From NCBI GenBank assembly GCA_010645155.1, contig CM021322.1:3617274-3681273 (forward strand): a stretch of DNA of 64,000 nucleotides, given 5' to 3'. The notes beneath the pieces are model-generated. The model ran no database searches, was not told where the DNA came from, and saw only the letters and a program-made list of their open reading frames with translations. This DNA comes from Tigriopus japonicus (Eukaryota; Arthropoda; Copepoda; Harpacticoida; Harpacticidae). This document shows positions 10,538 to 22,400 of this stretch, in pieces (the first letter of the stretch is position 1; every line of letters starts with the position of its first letter). The translations under genes and the position numbers were made by a program.

Positions 10538-12697
10538 TGAGATATTTGTGTGAGAACCGATCAAAGGCTGCTAATGGCTGGTTAACAACAAAAAAATACT
10601 ATCGTGTGTTTTCGAACACAGTTTCCAAACAACATTTCTTATCACAGGTTTTTCCCCAAATTCATTTTTCTTTCTAGTTCCGTCATGGCATTCGTTTAAT
10701 TTTCATTCTTTAGAGCTTCAAAGAGGTTAAAAAGAGTGAGATAAGAGAAAACATCAAGTCTTTTTTAAACGCGACGCTAATTGCACTGTTTGATTCATCA
10801 ATTATGAATTAGCTTACATATATTGAGATGGGCTAGAAACGAAAATTATCTATTACTATGTTTACAACAACATAGAACCAATTGTTAGTAGCAACCACGT
10901 ACTTATTTGGAATAAATTTAAGGAAAAATGACCGCCCCGAAATTAAACGATCTTGATCATAAACAAATGCTATGGTTTCACTGATCTTTATTGTTGGCAT
11001 TTTGTACTAATGTATACCTAAAAAAATAAAATTAAAAAAATATTTCAGAAATAAAAGGCATTTGGCAGAGGTGTGATGTTTTAGTCTCTCAGTTATTTCA
11101 AATGAAAATGATATACCAAAGAACAATCCTAGCTGCGGGTGTGGTCATTTGCACACCACAAGTTCCTGAAGCTTTTTTCCTTCAAAGAATCTCTCAAAAC
11201 TTTTGTTTGACGTCATCCTGTAACTACTGTATGTGTGACCTGGCATGGTGCAATCATTTGAACCACCAGGAAATAATGGTCTGCTATCAGTATCACGAAC
11301 TCAACTCATGTTCACCTAAGACTACGTACATTGGCATTCGATATCTACCTGGCCAACCCCTAAATATTCAAAAGTTTGTCTTCACTTTAGGTATATTGGC
11401 TAATTCAGCACCTGTATGACCTGTGCCCGTCAAACGCATTGCACTATCCTCAATCCATGCCATTTTAGGCACAAAATCTCATTCAATTCATATAATAACA
11501 AATCATCATGCCCTCTAAGAGTGATCAGAAGTCTCAGATCCTGTTTCTATCTAGGATTCACTGTGATTAGTACTTCATACACTAGAACGCTACACGTACG
11601 TTCGTTCACACACATATGGATGGATGGATGGATGATGATGGTTCAAGTCCCTGAATAAATATGCCATTTACATGCCGTTCCATGGGTCAATCCCGTCACG
11701 GGATGATACTTACTTCATTGTGCTTGGTGTACAGCACACGAGGTGCGGGAAAAGTTGCGAAACTAGACCATCTTGGACCTAAAATTCACCACTCACAAAT
11801 GTTATTCTTCACTGTTGTAATCGCATTCAAGAACTGAGGGCGGAAAGCAGTGCACTTGGCGGAGGCAGCCAGAGGCCCAGCCATCCAGCCTCAATTTAAG
11901 CAGGCCCAACAGCCAGCAGGTAGACGCCCGTACGGAAAAGGCCATGTGGCCCAATTCTATGAATCATTGTTCAAATGCATTTGAGAGGGTAAATTAAGGC
12001 CTTAGAGTTGAAAAAGTAGATTTTCTAGATGATGAAGTGCTTATGGGCTGAGCCTGATCACGAAAAGTAGGCTATAGGGAGGTTAAGACGGAGGATCTAC
12101 TTGTGATGTCAGCCACTTTGTGACGTCAGAGGGCGATTGCATCAGATTCAGAATGTCAAAGGACAATCACGAAAGAGTTGTAAATCAAATGTCCTGATGG
12201 ATCTACCTCATGAGAAATTAAGGAATTGTTTTAATCAAGGCCCACTCACTATCCTATTTTTAAGTCAATGAGTCGATGAACGAGATCATTTCAAATACCA
12301 ATGGCAACCCTGCCTTCATAAGGACTCCTTCGGGGTGAACTAATCAGCTGAAGTTAGGCTGGCCAAAATGGCGAAAGACAAACCAGTATAAAAAAATTGT
12401 CCCTCCAAGCGCTAATGAACTATGCATCCAATCTTTTTACAAATTTCCAAGAAATATTAATCAAATAATGCGCAACACGTTAAAGGAAAACGAAGCATGC
12501 TCTATAAACATCAAGACTTTTGGAATTTTATATACCATTTGTCTAGCAACACTGAACGTCTCCATTGTTGTTTTATCCATGCCTTTTGGTAAACTTCATT
12601 GCTCCCATACAAATCAAGCAGGCACGTGTCTTTTTGGTTCAATCCGAATTTGATTCCCTTTGCCTCTCTCTCCCTTTTTCTTCGTTTGTTTTTGATC
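10538..12697. promoter_or_regulatory. Divergent ATF4-GrpE intergenic region
   Basis: About 2.1 kb separates the two divergent genes. CRE-type sites TGATGTCA (12104-12111) and TGACGTCA (12121-12128) lie 17 bp apart, about 575 bases upstream of the GrpE start. A short GGAT-type microsatellite is at 11617-11640. The open frames at 11102-11658 show no conserved feature and are not called. Whether the CRE sites are used is inference. Confidence 0.4.
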
Positions 12698-14115
12698 ATG
12701 TCGAATGGTTCCACGTGGGTAGCTCGACGTATCGTGGCATCCCATGGATCTCAGCCTTTGGGATTGTTGCCCCAACTGGTTTTCCGCGTTTCGCACCAAC
12801 CCGTAAAAATCTTGGCCAGATCCCTTCAGACACAATCCTCAGTTATAACGGGTACGTTGTAGGATTTTTGGCTGGCCTTGTGCCATTTCTGGCAAGTTTT
12901 CATGGACAATGTTAGGGACACAAACGTCTCTCAATTAAAAAATGCTCTAGTTTCTAAATGCTCCATGACCCAATCGACAGTTAAAAATACCCTATTTTTG
13001 CAATCGCTGAAATATCGTTTGTAAGAAGCATACAGAATCTGGAATCTGGAATGGTAAATGTAAAATCGCAATTGCAAAGATTATTGCCTTTGTTATCCGT
13101 GGGATTGGAAAAAATCGTAAATCTGATTACCAATATTTTGCAACCGGAGAGATTTTTAGGACATGGCAAGGTTGGGGATTTGGATGTATGGATCCTTAGT
13201 TTACCATTTTTATTTTTATTTTTTTAACATCCAATTTGAAATTATATGCAATAACTACTCCCAACTTGAAAAATTATGGGCTATTTAAGAGGCCTCAAAT
13301 CAACGAAAGCATGCCTACCAAGTTTAAATTGAATTAAACCAAAATTTAGGACATTTCGATAAGATAAACTGTATACTGTAATGTATAGAACATTATACTA
13401 AACAAAGTTCTTGGACGCATTCCATCACAAATTTTTTTTGTCAATATCTCCTTTTTCGTGCTTCGTTTTAGAAGTGAGCTTACGATGGCGATCTCCTGCC
13501 AGGAGCCCGACCATCCTTCAAAGGGCATATCAGTCCACGGATGCCGCCAAACCCGGAGGTTCGACAACGGAAGGTAGCTCAGAAGGTGGTCCAACCGCGG
13601 AAGACACGCCCCCGGAAGTGTCCGAAGTGGAAAAGAAACTCATGGAAGAGAATCAGGAGCTTAAAGCCAAGTTGGACGATCTCATGGACAAGTATCGTCG
13701 GAGCATCGCGGAAAGCGACAACATGCGCAAACGTCTCACCAAACAGATCGACGATGCCAAAATCTTCGGCATCCAAGGTTTCTGTAAGGACCTGTTGGCC
13801 GTGGCCGATGTTCTCAATAAGGCCATAGGCGGTGTCTCACCCGAGATCCTGGCGAAAGAATCGCAATATTTAAAGGACATGCACCAAGGCTTGGCCTTGA
13901 CCGAAAGTCAATTGCTCCAAGTGTTCCGACGTCATGGATTAGAGCAAGACAATCCGGTGAACGAAAAGTTTGACCCTCATCGTCATGAGGCCTTGTTCCA
14001 GATTCCAAGTGCGGATCAAGAGCCCAATACCATTTTAGACGTTCAACAAGTGGGATATGTGCTCCATGGGCGAACCGTAAGACCAGCTAAGGTGGGCGTG
14101 TCCAAAAAGCCGTGA
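12698..14115 (+). CDS. GRPEL1: Mitochondrial GrpE nucleotide-exchange factor
   Basis: Exons 12698-12851 and 13472-14115 join in phase 1 (donor GTACGT, acceptor GTTTTAG) to give 265 residues. The first 75 residues are rich in Arg and Ser with almost no acid (ARRIVASHGSQ, RWRSPARSPTILQRAYQS), a typical mitochondrial presequence. A long coiled-coil follows (EVEKKLMEENQELKAKLDDL). The C-terminal beta domain carries the GrpE signature (FDPHRHEALFQIP and QVGYVLHGRTVRPAKVGVSK). GrpE releases ADP from mitochondrial Hsp70 in the matrix, driving protein import and folding. Length fits the family once the presequence is counted. The start is the first ATG in frame. The gene is divergent from ATF4. Confidence 0.93.
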
Positions 14116-16540
14116 AAACTCGATTGATTTTCGTGCTCTATTGTGAGAATTCGTCCGGGTCTCTCTTGTTATTGTGTGACGACGCGAACTCGAAAACTCC
14201 TCAAAGGCAGAAAAGCGCCCGGAAATAATACAAACCATGCATACACCCTGATTATAATCCATTCATTAATGGAACTTTACGTCAATCCCTCGGAATCAAT
14301 CGGCCTAAAAGTCATTTTTGGTTGAGCTCATTAGTCGTATGTCAACCGTTTGACATAGATCCTATTTATTGACCAGGGAAATGAATCGATTTTGGCTTTC
14401 GTTTATGAACATGCTAATCTGTCTTGATCATGGGACCTTGGATCCCAGCATGATACTAGTTGACTGATGAAGCCAGTTATGGATAAGTTAGTGGCTGAAC
14501 CATCATCTAGCTAAAATGATCGATCATGCAATGTTCAATTCAAATTTCATGGAAGGTCTTAAAAAAGAGCTCTTGTCAAGGAAATAATCACTTTTCGGAT
14601 GAAATGTCGTCTATGGCAAGAAGAGCGCGGAAAAAAGTAATAGGCAAAGGACAAAAGTTCCTTTTGAGCTCAAAATGACCGAAACTTGCCAATGTGAGTT
14701 TTTCAGTGACACTTCCCATATCTTTGCAATTAAGATTTGAACTATTTTGTCTGTTAAAAAAATAATTTGGTGTTTCGTTTAGGTCGGATCTAGATCATGA
14801 TTAATGGTTTAAGTTTGTGAACCGAAGTTTCAAAATTAAAAAAAAAGAACCTGGCCAAAAGAGCTAAAAAAATATGTGAAATGTTATCAGAAAACTTCTG
14901 CATGGTGATTTGCATTATCTGATGTGACTTGAAAATTAGGGTGTATTCTTGAAGTCATGTAAGGGTGCGAATTTATGTTGTCTAGAAATGCAAAAAGGCC
15001 TTCAAAAAGGCAAAAAATACTTAAAATTTGGATAAATTTATGATTTTGTACAGTACCAAAAAACGCGGAGACACTTTAGAAATGCCGATACATTTGCATA
15101 GTTCACGTTTTTTTCCAAATATTAAAGATATTTTGGTAAGATAAACGAATGCTAATGAGCAAAAACTCACGTCCCTCGATTTTTTCCTTTGGTTTCCAAC
15201 ACCCACAACAAAATGGCTTTACTTCTGCACCTCTCTTGGTATTTTGTCTTGAATCAAAGGTATTTTAAATATTTGTTTCAACATTTTATAGCATTCTTTT
15301 TGCTTCATGTCACAAGAGCTGTTTCTATACTAAATTAATCTTTGTTGTAAAGATTAAAAGACAGCGACTAAATGTGTATTATGAAGGGTCGTTTCCCTTC
15401 ATTCCATTGGTCAAAAGTTCAACATAACGTTAATTAATATACTGAGGAGTTTGCGATTCATAATCTCTCGTCTCGCTCTTGAATGCGGATATGAAAATTC
15501 GTAGAAAAGTCCATTTTTTTTCACTTCTCACGGCACTTATATGAACTGAGCTCACAAGGTGAATAAAATTAGAAGACAAAAAAAACCGCTTAGACTAAAT
15601 ATTGACAACGCCTTATACAAAATTCCCCTACCGGAACTTGGATCATGAATAATGTAAATTTTCCAATATTTTTGACAATGGCTTTTACGGGATCGATACC
15701 AAGTTTAGCATTGGACTTGAATCCTCAGACAACTCGTTTCAGAGGGACAATAATAAGCTGGGACATGCTTGCCTTTCAAAGCATTGTGATAGGAGAATGA
15801 ATGGACCAAAGCTGGATTCACAGTACTGGATCGAACTCGCACGTCGAACATTCTTATTCAAGTCCTTCACACGCAAATAAAGTATAAAAAACACACCGCG
15901 TGTCAGAACTGCAGGTATGAATTGTACTAATAGAAACCCTTAGACCTTAATCACTTGTTCTGTTTTTCAATAACATCTTATGGTAGAGATACAGATTTCT
16001 GGCTAGTAAACTTTGAAGTCTAAGAGGTTTTTTTGGTTGTCTGCTGGCAAAATTCACTTTAATTTGTTATTCTCAATCATTGTCACAAATGAATTGTGAT
16101 TGAGGGTGGCCTTAGGTTGCTAAATAACTTTGTAAAATTGGGAGAAAATGCTGCAGACCCTTCAGAATTGTTATAAAAATGCAGTTTTCGGTGGATATAT
16201 GTTAACTTACTGCTCCAGAATCACGAAACTGGATTGCTCAGAATTTTGTAATAGAATTTACCTATTTTTGTGACCTTTAGTACAGACGAGGTCATGGAGT
16301 GGTGAGGTAATTAGGACAAACAATTGGTAAAGTACGTACCTTGATCTCGTCAATTGAGGGGATGATGGCAGATTTAAAGGCTGGAATGGTCTGTTTGATA
16401 TCACACAAAATTCCATTGTTAAAGGTTGGCCGAATAAAAATGTTTTGGCCTCAATTAGACTTGAAACTGACACTAGTACTGTATGTACTAAAAACGTCAA
16501 AGCCTACACTTGGCCAAGAACCACTGAATTTCATGGGACC

Positions 16541-16942
16541 GGGAGGCTAACGATATGAATCATGATTTCCAGCAGGAACGAAACAACTACGTGCATCTGC
16601 AAATGAGACCTTGTCCATGTTGACTTGAATACGTATTTCAAAATCAGCTCAATCGAACATCAGAGTCAAAAAGTTATGCTCACTCAAAGTTCCGTGCAAA
16701 TCCAACCGAGAATGAATGTACTAGCCCTTTTGTGGTAATTGTTTTACCACAAAAGGGCGAATTCATTCCTTCTATGCTCTCTTCAGCACATAAGTTTGAG
16801 AAGACCTAACTTTTCACTCTGGCATTCGATTGGGCTGAAATTTGAAAGACGCTGTCTATTGAATACAAGCCAGGTCTTGTTCGCAGAAGGACGCAATTGA
16901 ATTAATCCTGCTGGAAATCATAATTCTCACCGTTAGCCTTCC
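16541..16942. mobile_element. MITE family A, copy 1
   Basis: This inverted repeat of about 400 bp has ends GGAGGCTAACG...ATGATTTCCAGCAGGA and their reverse complement at 16905-16942. Inner blocks match across the centre (GAGACCTTG, TTTCAGCTCAATCGAA). At the middle, 16724-16738 and 16744-16758 form a perfect 15-bp hairpin (GCCCTTTTGTGGTAA) with a five-base loop. Diverged copies lie at 18336 and 62493. No coding capacity. Confidence 0.7.
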
Positions 16943-18335
16943 ACTCCAGAAATTCAGTGCTTTTTGACTTGGCCAACCGACCCTGTACTTTTCCAATGTC
17001 CAAATTCTTACGATCTTCAAATTGTTGAACGGGTATAAAGATGTTTGATATTTGCTATGTAAAACTCTGGCAACAGCACATATCTTTCTTTCTTTACTAA
17101 TCTGGCGATGTCTGGTTTACATCAGTACGGTTACAAAAGTATAGAGCATGGGAGTAATGGAGATATTTGCCGCATGAAATACAAAAGCAACCATTTCATA
17201 TGTTTTTTTCTCCTGCACTGCCGATTGTTTGAAGATTGCATAAATTCACCGCTTTTCCAATTTTTACTGAACCTTTATTTGCGTAATGCATAAATGAGTT
17301 CCCAATGTCAAGTCCATTTTATGAATCAACGAGTACGTTAGTTGTAGGTGCCAAATAACTTACATTACAGTAAAATTTACTTTTAGTTTAAAAAAATAAC
17401 ACTCAAAATCATTTCCAGTTATCAATATTTGATTGGAAGTTAAACATTGTAATACAAGAGGGGCATAGTGTCACAACAAAAACATCACATTTTTTTCACT
17501 TTGTTCAGCCCTTAAGCTTTGCATTTAGCAAACTTCAGGGTCATCTATTATTATGTAAAAGCTTCCTCTTCTCTTAAAGGTCTTGATATTCCAGCGAATT
17601 CATTTCTGAGATTTCTTTGGAACAAGACAGAAAAAGATTAAGGACATGGAGCCCCCATGTAACCTGAATCCATTAGAACCCTTCCTTCAAAATCAAGCAG
17701 AAATTATGCATCAAAAAAAATTCTGCTCATTTTCAACTCTCAAAAGAGTGTCAAATTGAATTTGCCACTCATTATGAAACACATACCATGCACAAAGACA
17801 CTGCAGTCAATGTCTTTTCACTCCTCAACCAATATTGTACTGAGGTTAAACAACGTCTAGAAGACCAATCTACTGTAGAATCCAATTACCTCGCCATCAT
17901 GCATGTCGTACTTTGCACTTTGATCCCACACTCAGATGTGTATGACGAAGAATTTCCCATATCCATTTCGGTGAACTTGATGTATCAATCTTGTGATGTG
18001 CCCTGTTCTGGAATTTGAGTCGAAAATGAGTGTGGGAACAGAGGAGAGAGTGATCCATTTCGGTTTGCTGACTACTCACATTTCCTCCATCCAATCGAGA
18101 ATTGGATGCATGCAGAGAAAGAGAGAGAGAGAGAGCGAACCAGTCAGAGATGGAGAGATCAGAGTGCCAAACAGAAAGAAAAGAAAGGCACTACTTCAAA
18201 ATTACCATTTTAGATTTGATTGTTGTCAGTCTTTTTTTCTTTTCAAGTTTTCCTCTTTCCCATCAAACTTACAAGCTTCAAAGATTCTTTGAGACCTTTT
18301 TGATTTGTTTAAGCCAAGTACCACTGTATTTCTGT

Positions 18336-18690
18336 GGAATGGGAGACTGGCGATGAGATTTATGGAACAAATCAATGGGGCTCTTCCACAAATGAGACCT
18401 TGCTTGTGTTGTACGCATTGCAAATTTCAGCTCAATTGAATGCGATCCTGAAATAGTTACATCTCATAGCCGTGGATTGAAAACAGCATCCAATGAAAGA
18501 GCACGCCTTATTGTGGTAAACAATAAGGTCATTTTGCGTCGGATTATGTAGTGTGATTTGAGAGGAAATACTTTTGACTCCAATGTACCACAGAGTTGAA
18601 AATTGAAACGCGTTATCTACACAACATACGGAAGATCTCATTTTCAGAAAAATGCAATTTTTTTTTCTTTTTAGATTGATCATTCTAATC
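18336..18690. mobile_element. MITE family A, copy 2 (diverged)
   Basis: Shares with the 16541 copy ACAAATGAGACCTTG, AATTTCAGCTCAATTGAA, a central palindrome around CCTTATTGTGGTAAACAATAAGG, and GATCTCATTTTCAGAAA. The ends are worn, so the limits are approximate. Confidence 0.55.
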
Positions 18691-19456
18691 GCAAGTCCAG
18701 AGAAATTTGGTCGTTCTTGTACGAGCCTTCAAAAGTGGTCGGAATTGAATGGAAACGTAAATTGAATCGAACGGATCTCGAATCTAATTAGCATAAAACT
18801 CGAGGTAATGGAGTATTTGTTTTCTTTATTATTGCCAACAGGTCGATAGAATAAATGGGAAAATCCATGTCTGAGAGAGTCTTAGGAGGATAACAAGAGG
18901 ATTGGTTTCTTTGATCTAACCCAATAAATGTAAGTAGGAAAAGAGAGCTCTGGTGGTAGAAGTTTGTTTGAAGGATAACGAGTGAACAAGAAAATTTGGT
19001 AGGAGGAAAGGATCATCTGAATGATTAACAATGTGCCTTCAAAAAAGGCCGCTTAAGGCGTATGAGTGGCAGGAAAGCTGAAAAACGAGATTGTTTCTGG
19101 ACTGGAAAAGCTTTCTCCCAAGGTAGTTATTGGGGTGAACGGGGTTGTTTCAAAAGAGGAACTTGTAGTTGGATGTAATGATAATAATGTTCTCGTGGTA
19201 CTAATCATCCAAGAGAGGACTGAGAAGGCAGGTTTCTCTCTCGGAAACCAAATTTGCTGGCTTGCGAAGAGGTTGGTCGATCTTGGTTGGTTGGTTGGTT
19301 GGTTCACCACGATGCTAATGAGAATTGGAAAGCGTAGGAGAAAAGAATCAAGAACAAGGAGACGAGAATGAGAAAGCCTTGACAAATCAGTAGAAAAGAG
19401 AAAACTTCGGTGAAGATCACGAGGAACCGAGGAGGGAAATGCAAATGGGACTCAGA

Positions 19457-22400
19457 TCAAATACACGTCTCGGACTCAAAAAGGCGGTGAAAGGCGGTTC
19501 CGATTTGGTCAATGAGATCCGTTGTGGTGGTGGCACGCCCATGACGCGAGAAGGCCTGGGCGGCACAGGCACGAGAAAGGCGGCAGGCGGCCCAACCGGC
19601 CAACACGCCCGGACCCGGATCTGGGCAATCGTCCTTGAGACGCGTGGCCCAATGCATGAACACAGCGCAAGAGCCCGCCAAGATATCACCCTGACCGCCA
19701 CACCTGCAAACAAAACGACAGAAACAGAGCTCAGTACGAGGCAAGGGAAAAATCAGTTTTAACTCGAATTTCAATATTTATTCATCAAGTATTGAGCTTT
19801 TTTTTATCTCTTTCGATTGTTTTGGTTTGTAAACAAACTCCCCAAATCTCTGCGTGGCGATTGTGGTCGTCCCAGAGCTGAGAATAGGTGAGTTGTGGTG
19901 GGCATTTGGAAGTGTCTTCGTATGTAGGTGTACTTGGAAGTACAGCAAAACAAGGTACCAACCTAGAGTACTTATTGTCTCATTTTAAGGTTCGAAATAC
20001 AAAAATTGTATCTTGCAAAATGAGCTGTGATCGTCTTCAAAAGTACTTGTCACGCTATCTTCTCTTTTATTTTAACTCTTCTTCACATGTTCTTAATAAC
20101 TCACCTTTTATTGCCAAGCATAATTTTTTGCCGCAGTTGGTCTTAACCCCTCATGAATAGAAAGTTAAATTAAACTAAATAAGAACGAAAATTAAAACGA
20201 AGATCTTGCTACATTTTAAACCCAAATGTTTCTCGACATATTTCATTAAAAAACAAGAAAAAGCAATTTCAAAGTTGGAAAATAGTGACCCTTCTGACAC
20301 AAAGGACGAGAAGAAGTGTAAAAACATGGTCAGACAGGGCTTATGCGTCTTCATCTCGTGCTTTTGTTGCTAATGAGTCTGTACATCACTGAGATTCTTT
20401 CATGGCAGGATATTCCCAATGGAGAAAATTCCAAATACAACTATCCGAACCTTCATCGAACCAGCGTATAATTTACGATCAAACCTTTCGAGTTCCTTCT
20501 GTGTTTTTGCCACTTCGAAAACTTTTTCCTTCGAGTTGGCTTGCTTGAGCATTCATTACACGAATCGCAACCTTAGATCGATTTAGGATCGGAAAAAGGT
20601 GAGGAGGATCTTGATCTTTTCTGTTGAAAGTTCTTTTTCTCTCACATTCAAACCTCACGTTAAATCCTCGGGGAAAAAAGAGACAAGGCAAAGTCTAAGC
20701 TGTAATTTCTTCATTTCTTTTCCCTCAGTTGGGGGATCAGTTTGAAGGTCCAAAGGAAGCCTGGTTCTACTGCAGCCTACTTTATTTAAAGGCCGCAGAA
20801 TCCCAGGATAATCTGTTTCTCCGAGAACACCAAGCATTCTTTATCGATCGGGAGATCACTTCCAAGTGTGTCTTGGGGAATATTGGGAACATCGAACCCA
20901 CTTGAACAAAGTTCCAAATGTCGAGGGGCTTTGTCGACAGAAAATGGTAGAGCATTTATCCTTGTTCTCTTTGGTATACAAATTGAATAAAAATTGTACC
21001 AGGGCATTCGTAACCCCAAGAACAAAATTTTTGTTTTTAGTGCAATCGATTTGATTAGTGTTTTTAAAATTTCCCCCAAAAAAATGTTGCAAGAGAGCCG
21101 TGAGTAACGGTGAAAATATTTAACATAATCCAAACTGGCTTTATTTGCTATTTTAAGACACTTATTGGTAAACTTTGTAATTGTCATTTTTACCTTCAAT
21201 TTAAAATCCAGACCTAAAAAAGCTGTCAGTGTTTTTTTAACTTGAAAATGGGACATGTTGAGCACATCTGATAATTAGCAAACAAGATAAGAAAGGAACC
21301 TAAAATTAGTAGTTGAAATTTAATATTGATAATAAGTTGCCTTTTCGCATATTAACGCCCACTGGTTTTGGTCTCTTACTTCTACTTACTTTTACTTCCA
21401 CTTATCATTTTAATATCTTATCTATTCGTCTCGCCACTTTTAGTTTACATCTCTTTGTTTTGCCATTTTCAGGTTTATTTTTCATTTTCGTTTCCTTTTT
21501 GCTTATTTGCCGCCTAGTGAGGCCTAAAAGGCTTTGTTTACAAGCCAGAAATTTGCACCACGAACCGTGAGGCTCTCGAATAACAAGGAAAATGCACCTT
21601 TTTCTCTTTCGAAGAAAATTAACTTAAAAAACAAAAGAAGAAAACCTCTTGGCGTGACAAACATGGCCTGTTTGATTACGAATTTGAAAAGATGCCGGAA
21701 ATATGGTTTGAGCCAAGGTGGAACACATCACTGATATTGGATGTTCCATAAAGAAATAACATACCGCTCCTTCCCACGTTTGGTTGCCAATGGTATAAAT
21801 CCATATTTTTTTGTGTTGGAAGACGGTTAAGTTTTGATTCCAAAGAATGTAGTTTTTGAGGGTGTTAGTTGGCCGGGATCGAACCCCAATCTTGCAAATA
21901 GACGCACTTCAACTTTATCCCATACCCCAACCGGATGGAACCGTTCCAACAAAGACAAAGGCCATTTTTATCTTGAAAACAGTCTTTTATAACAAAAAAG
22001 AAAGACCGTTTTTGTTCCATGTGAACAAGGGAAATGACGAATCATTTGGCTCTAGTTTCTTACGCTCTCTCAGTTTTATCAACATAAGATTGAGGAGATG
22101 TTAGGAGCATTGTCCCTCTTCCTTTATGCACAGTACAACTCCTTCTTTAATCTTCATACCGAGTGTTTCAAAAGGTACCGAACTTCTATCAATGTCTTCC
22201 ATAGCTTATGCTCAAAGTTTCGCTTCCACTGTATTTACATATTCAAGTAGTAATTAATTAAATGATTAGCTTAAAAATAAAAAAACAGAACTTCGCATTT
22301 TCTGTTTTATCTCTTGAATGTTGTCCATAAACGTATGAAGCGAATGATCGCCAAGCATTACATTTTATTCATACTTTTTCGTTTTCTTCCGAGTCACCCT

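Larger units (their letters stand above)
14116..19456. other. Spacer of 5.3 kb with two MITE copies
   Basis: I find no gene. Content seen: a MITE at 16541-16942, a diverged copy at about 18336-18690, a (GA)n tract at 18118-18136 and a GGTT tract near 19280-19303. The open frame at 17788-18018 has no recognisable motif and no splice partner that I could fix. Confidence 0.45.

Noticed and set aside
17788..18018. Small gene in the 14-19 kb spacer
   Set aside because: No conserved feature, and no flanking splice sites in phase that I could find.
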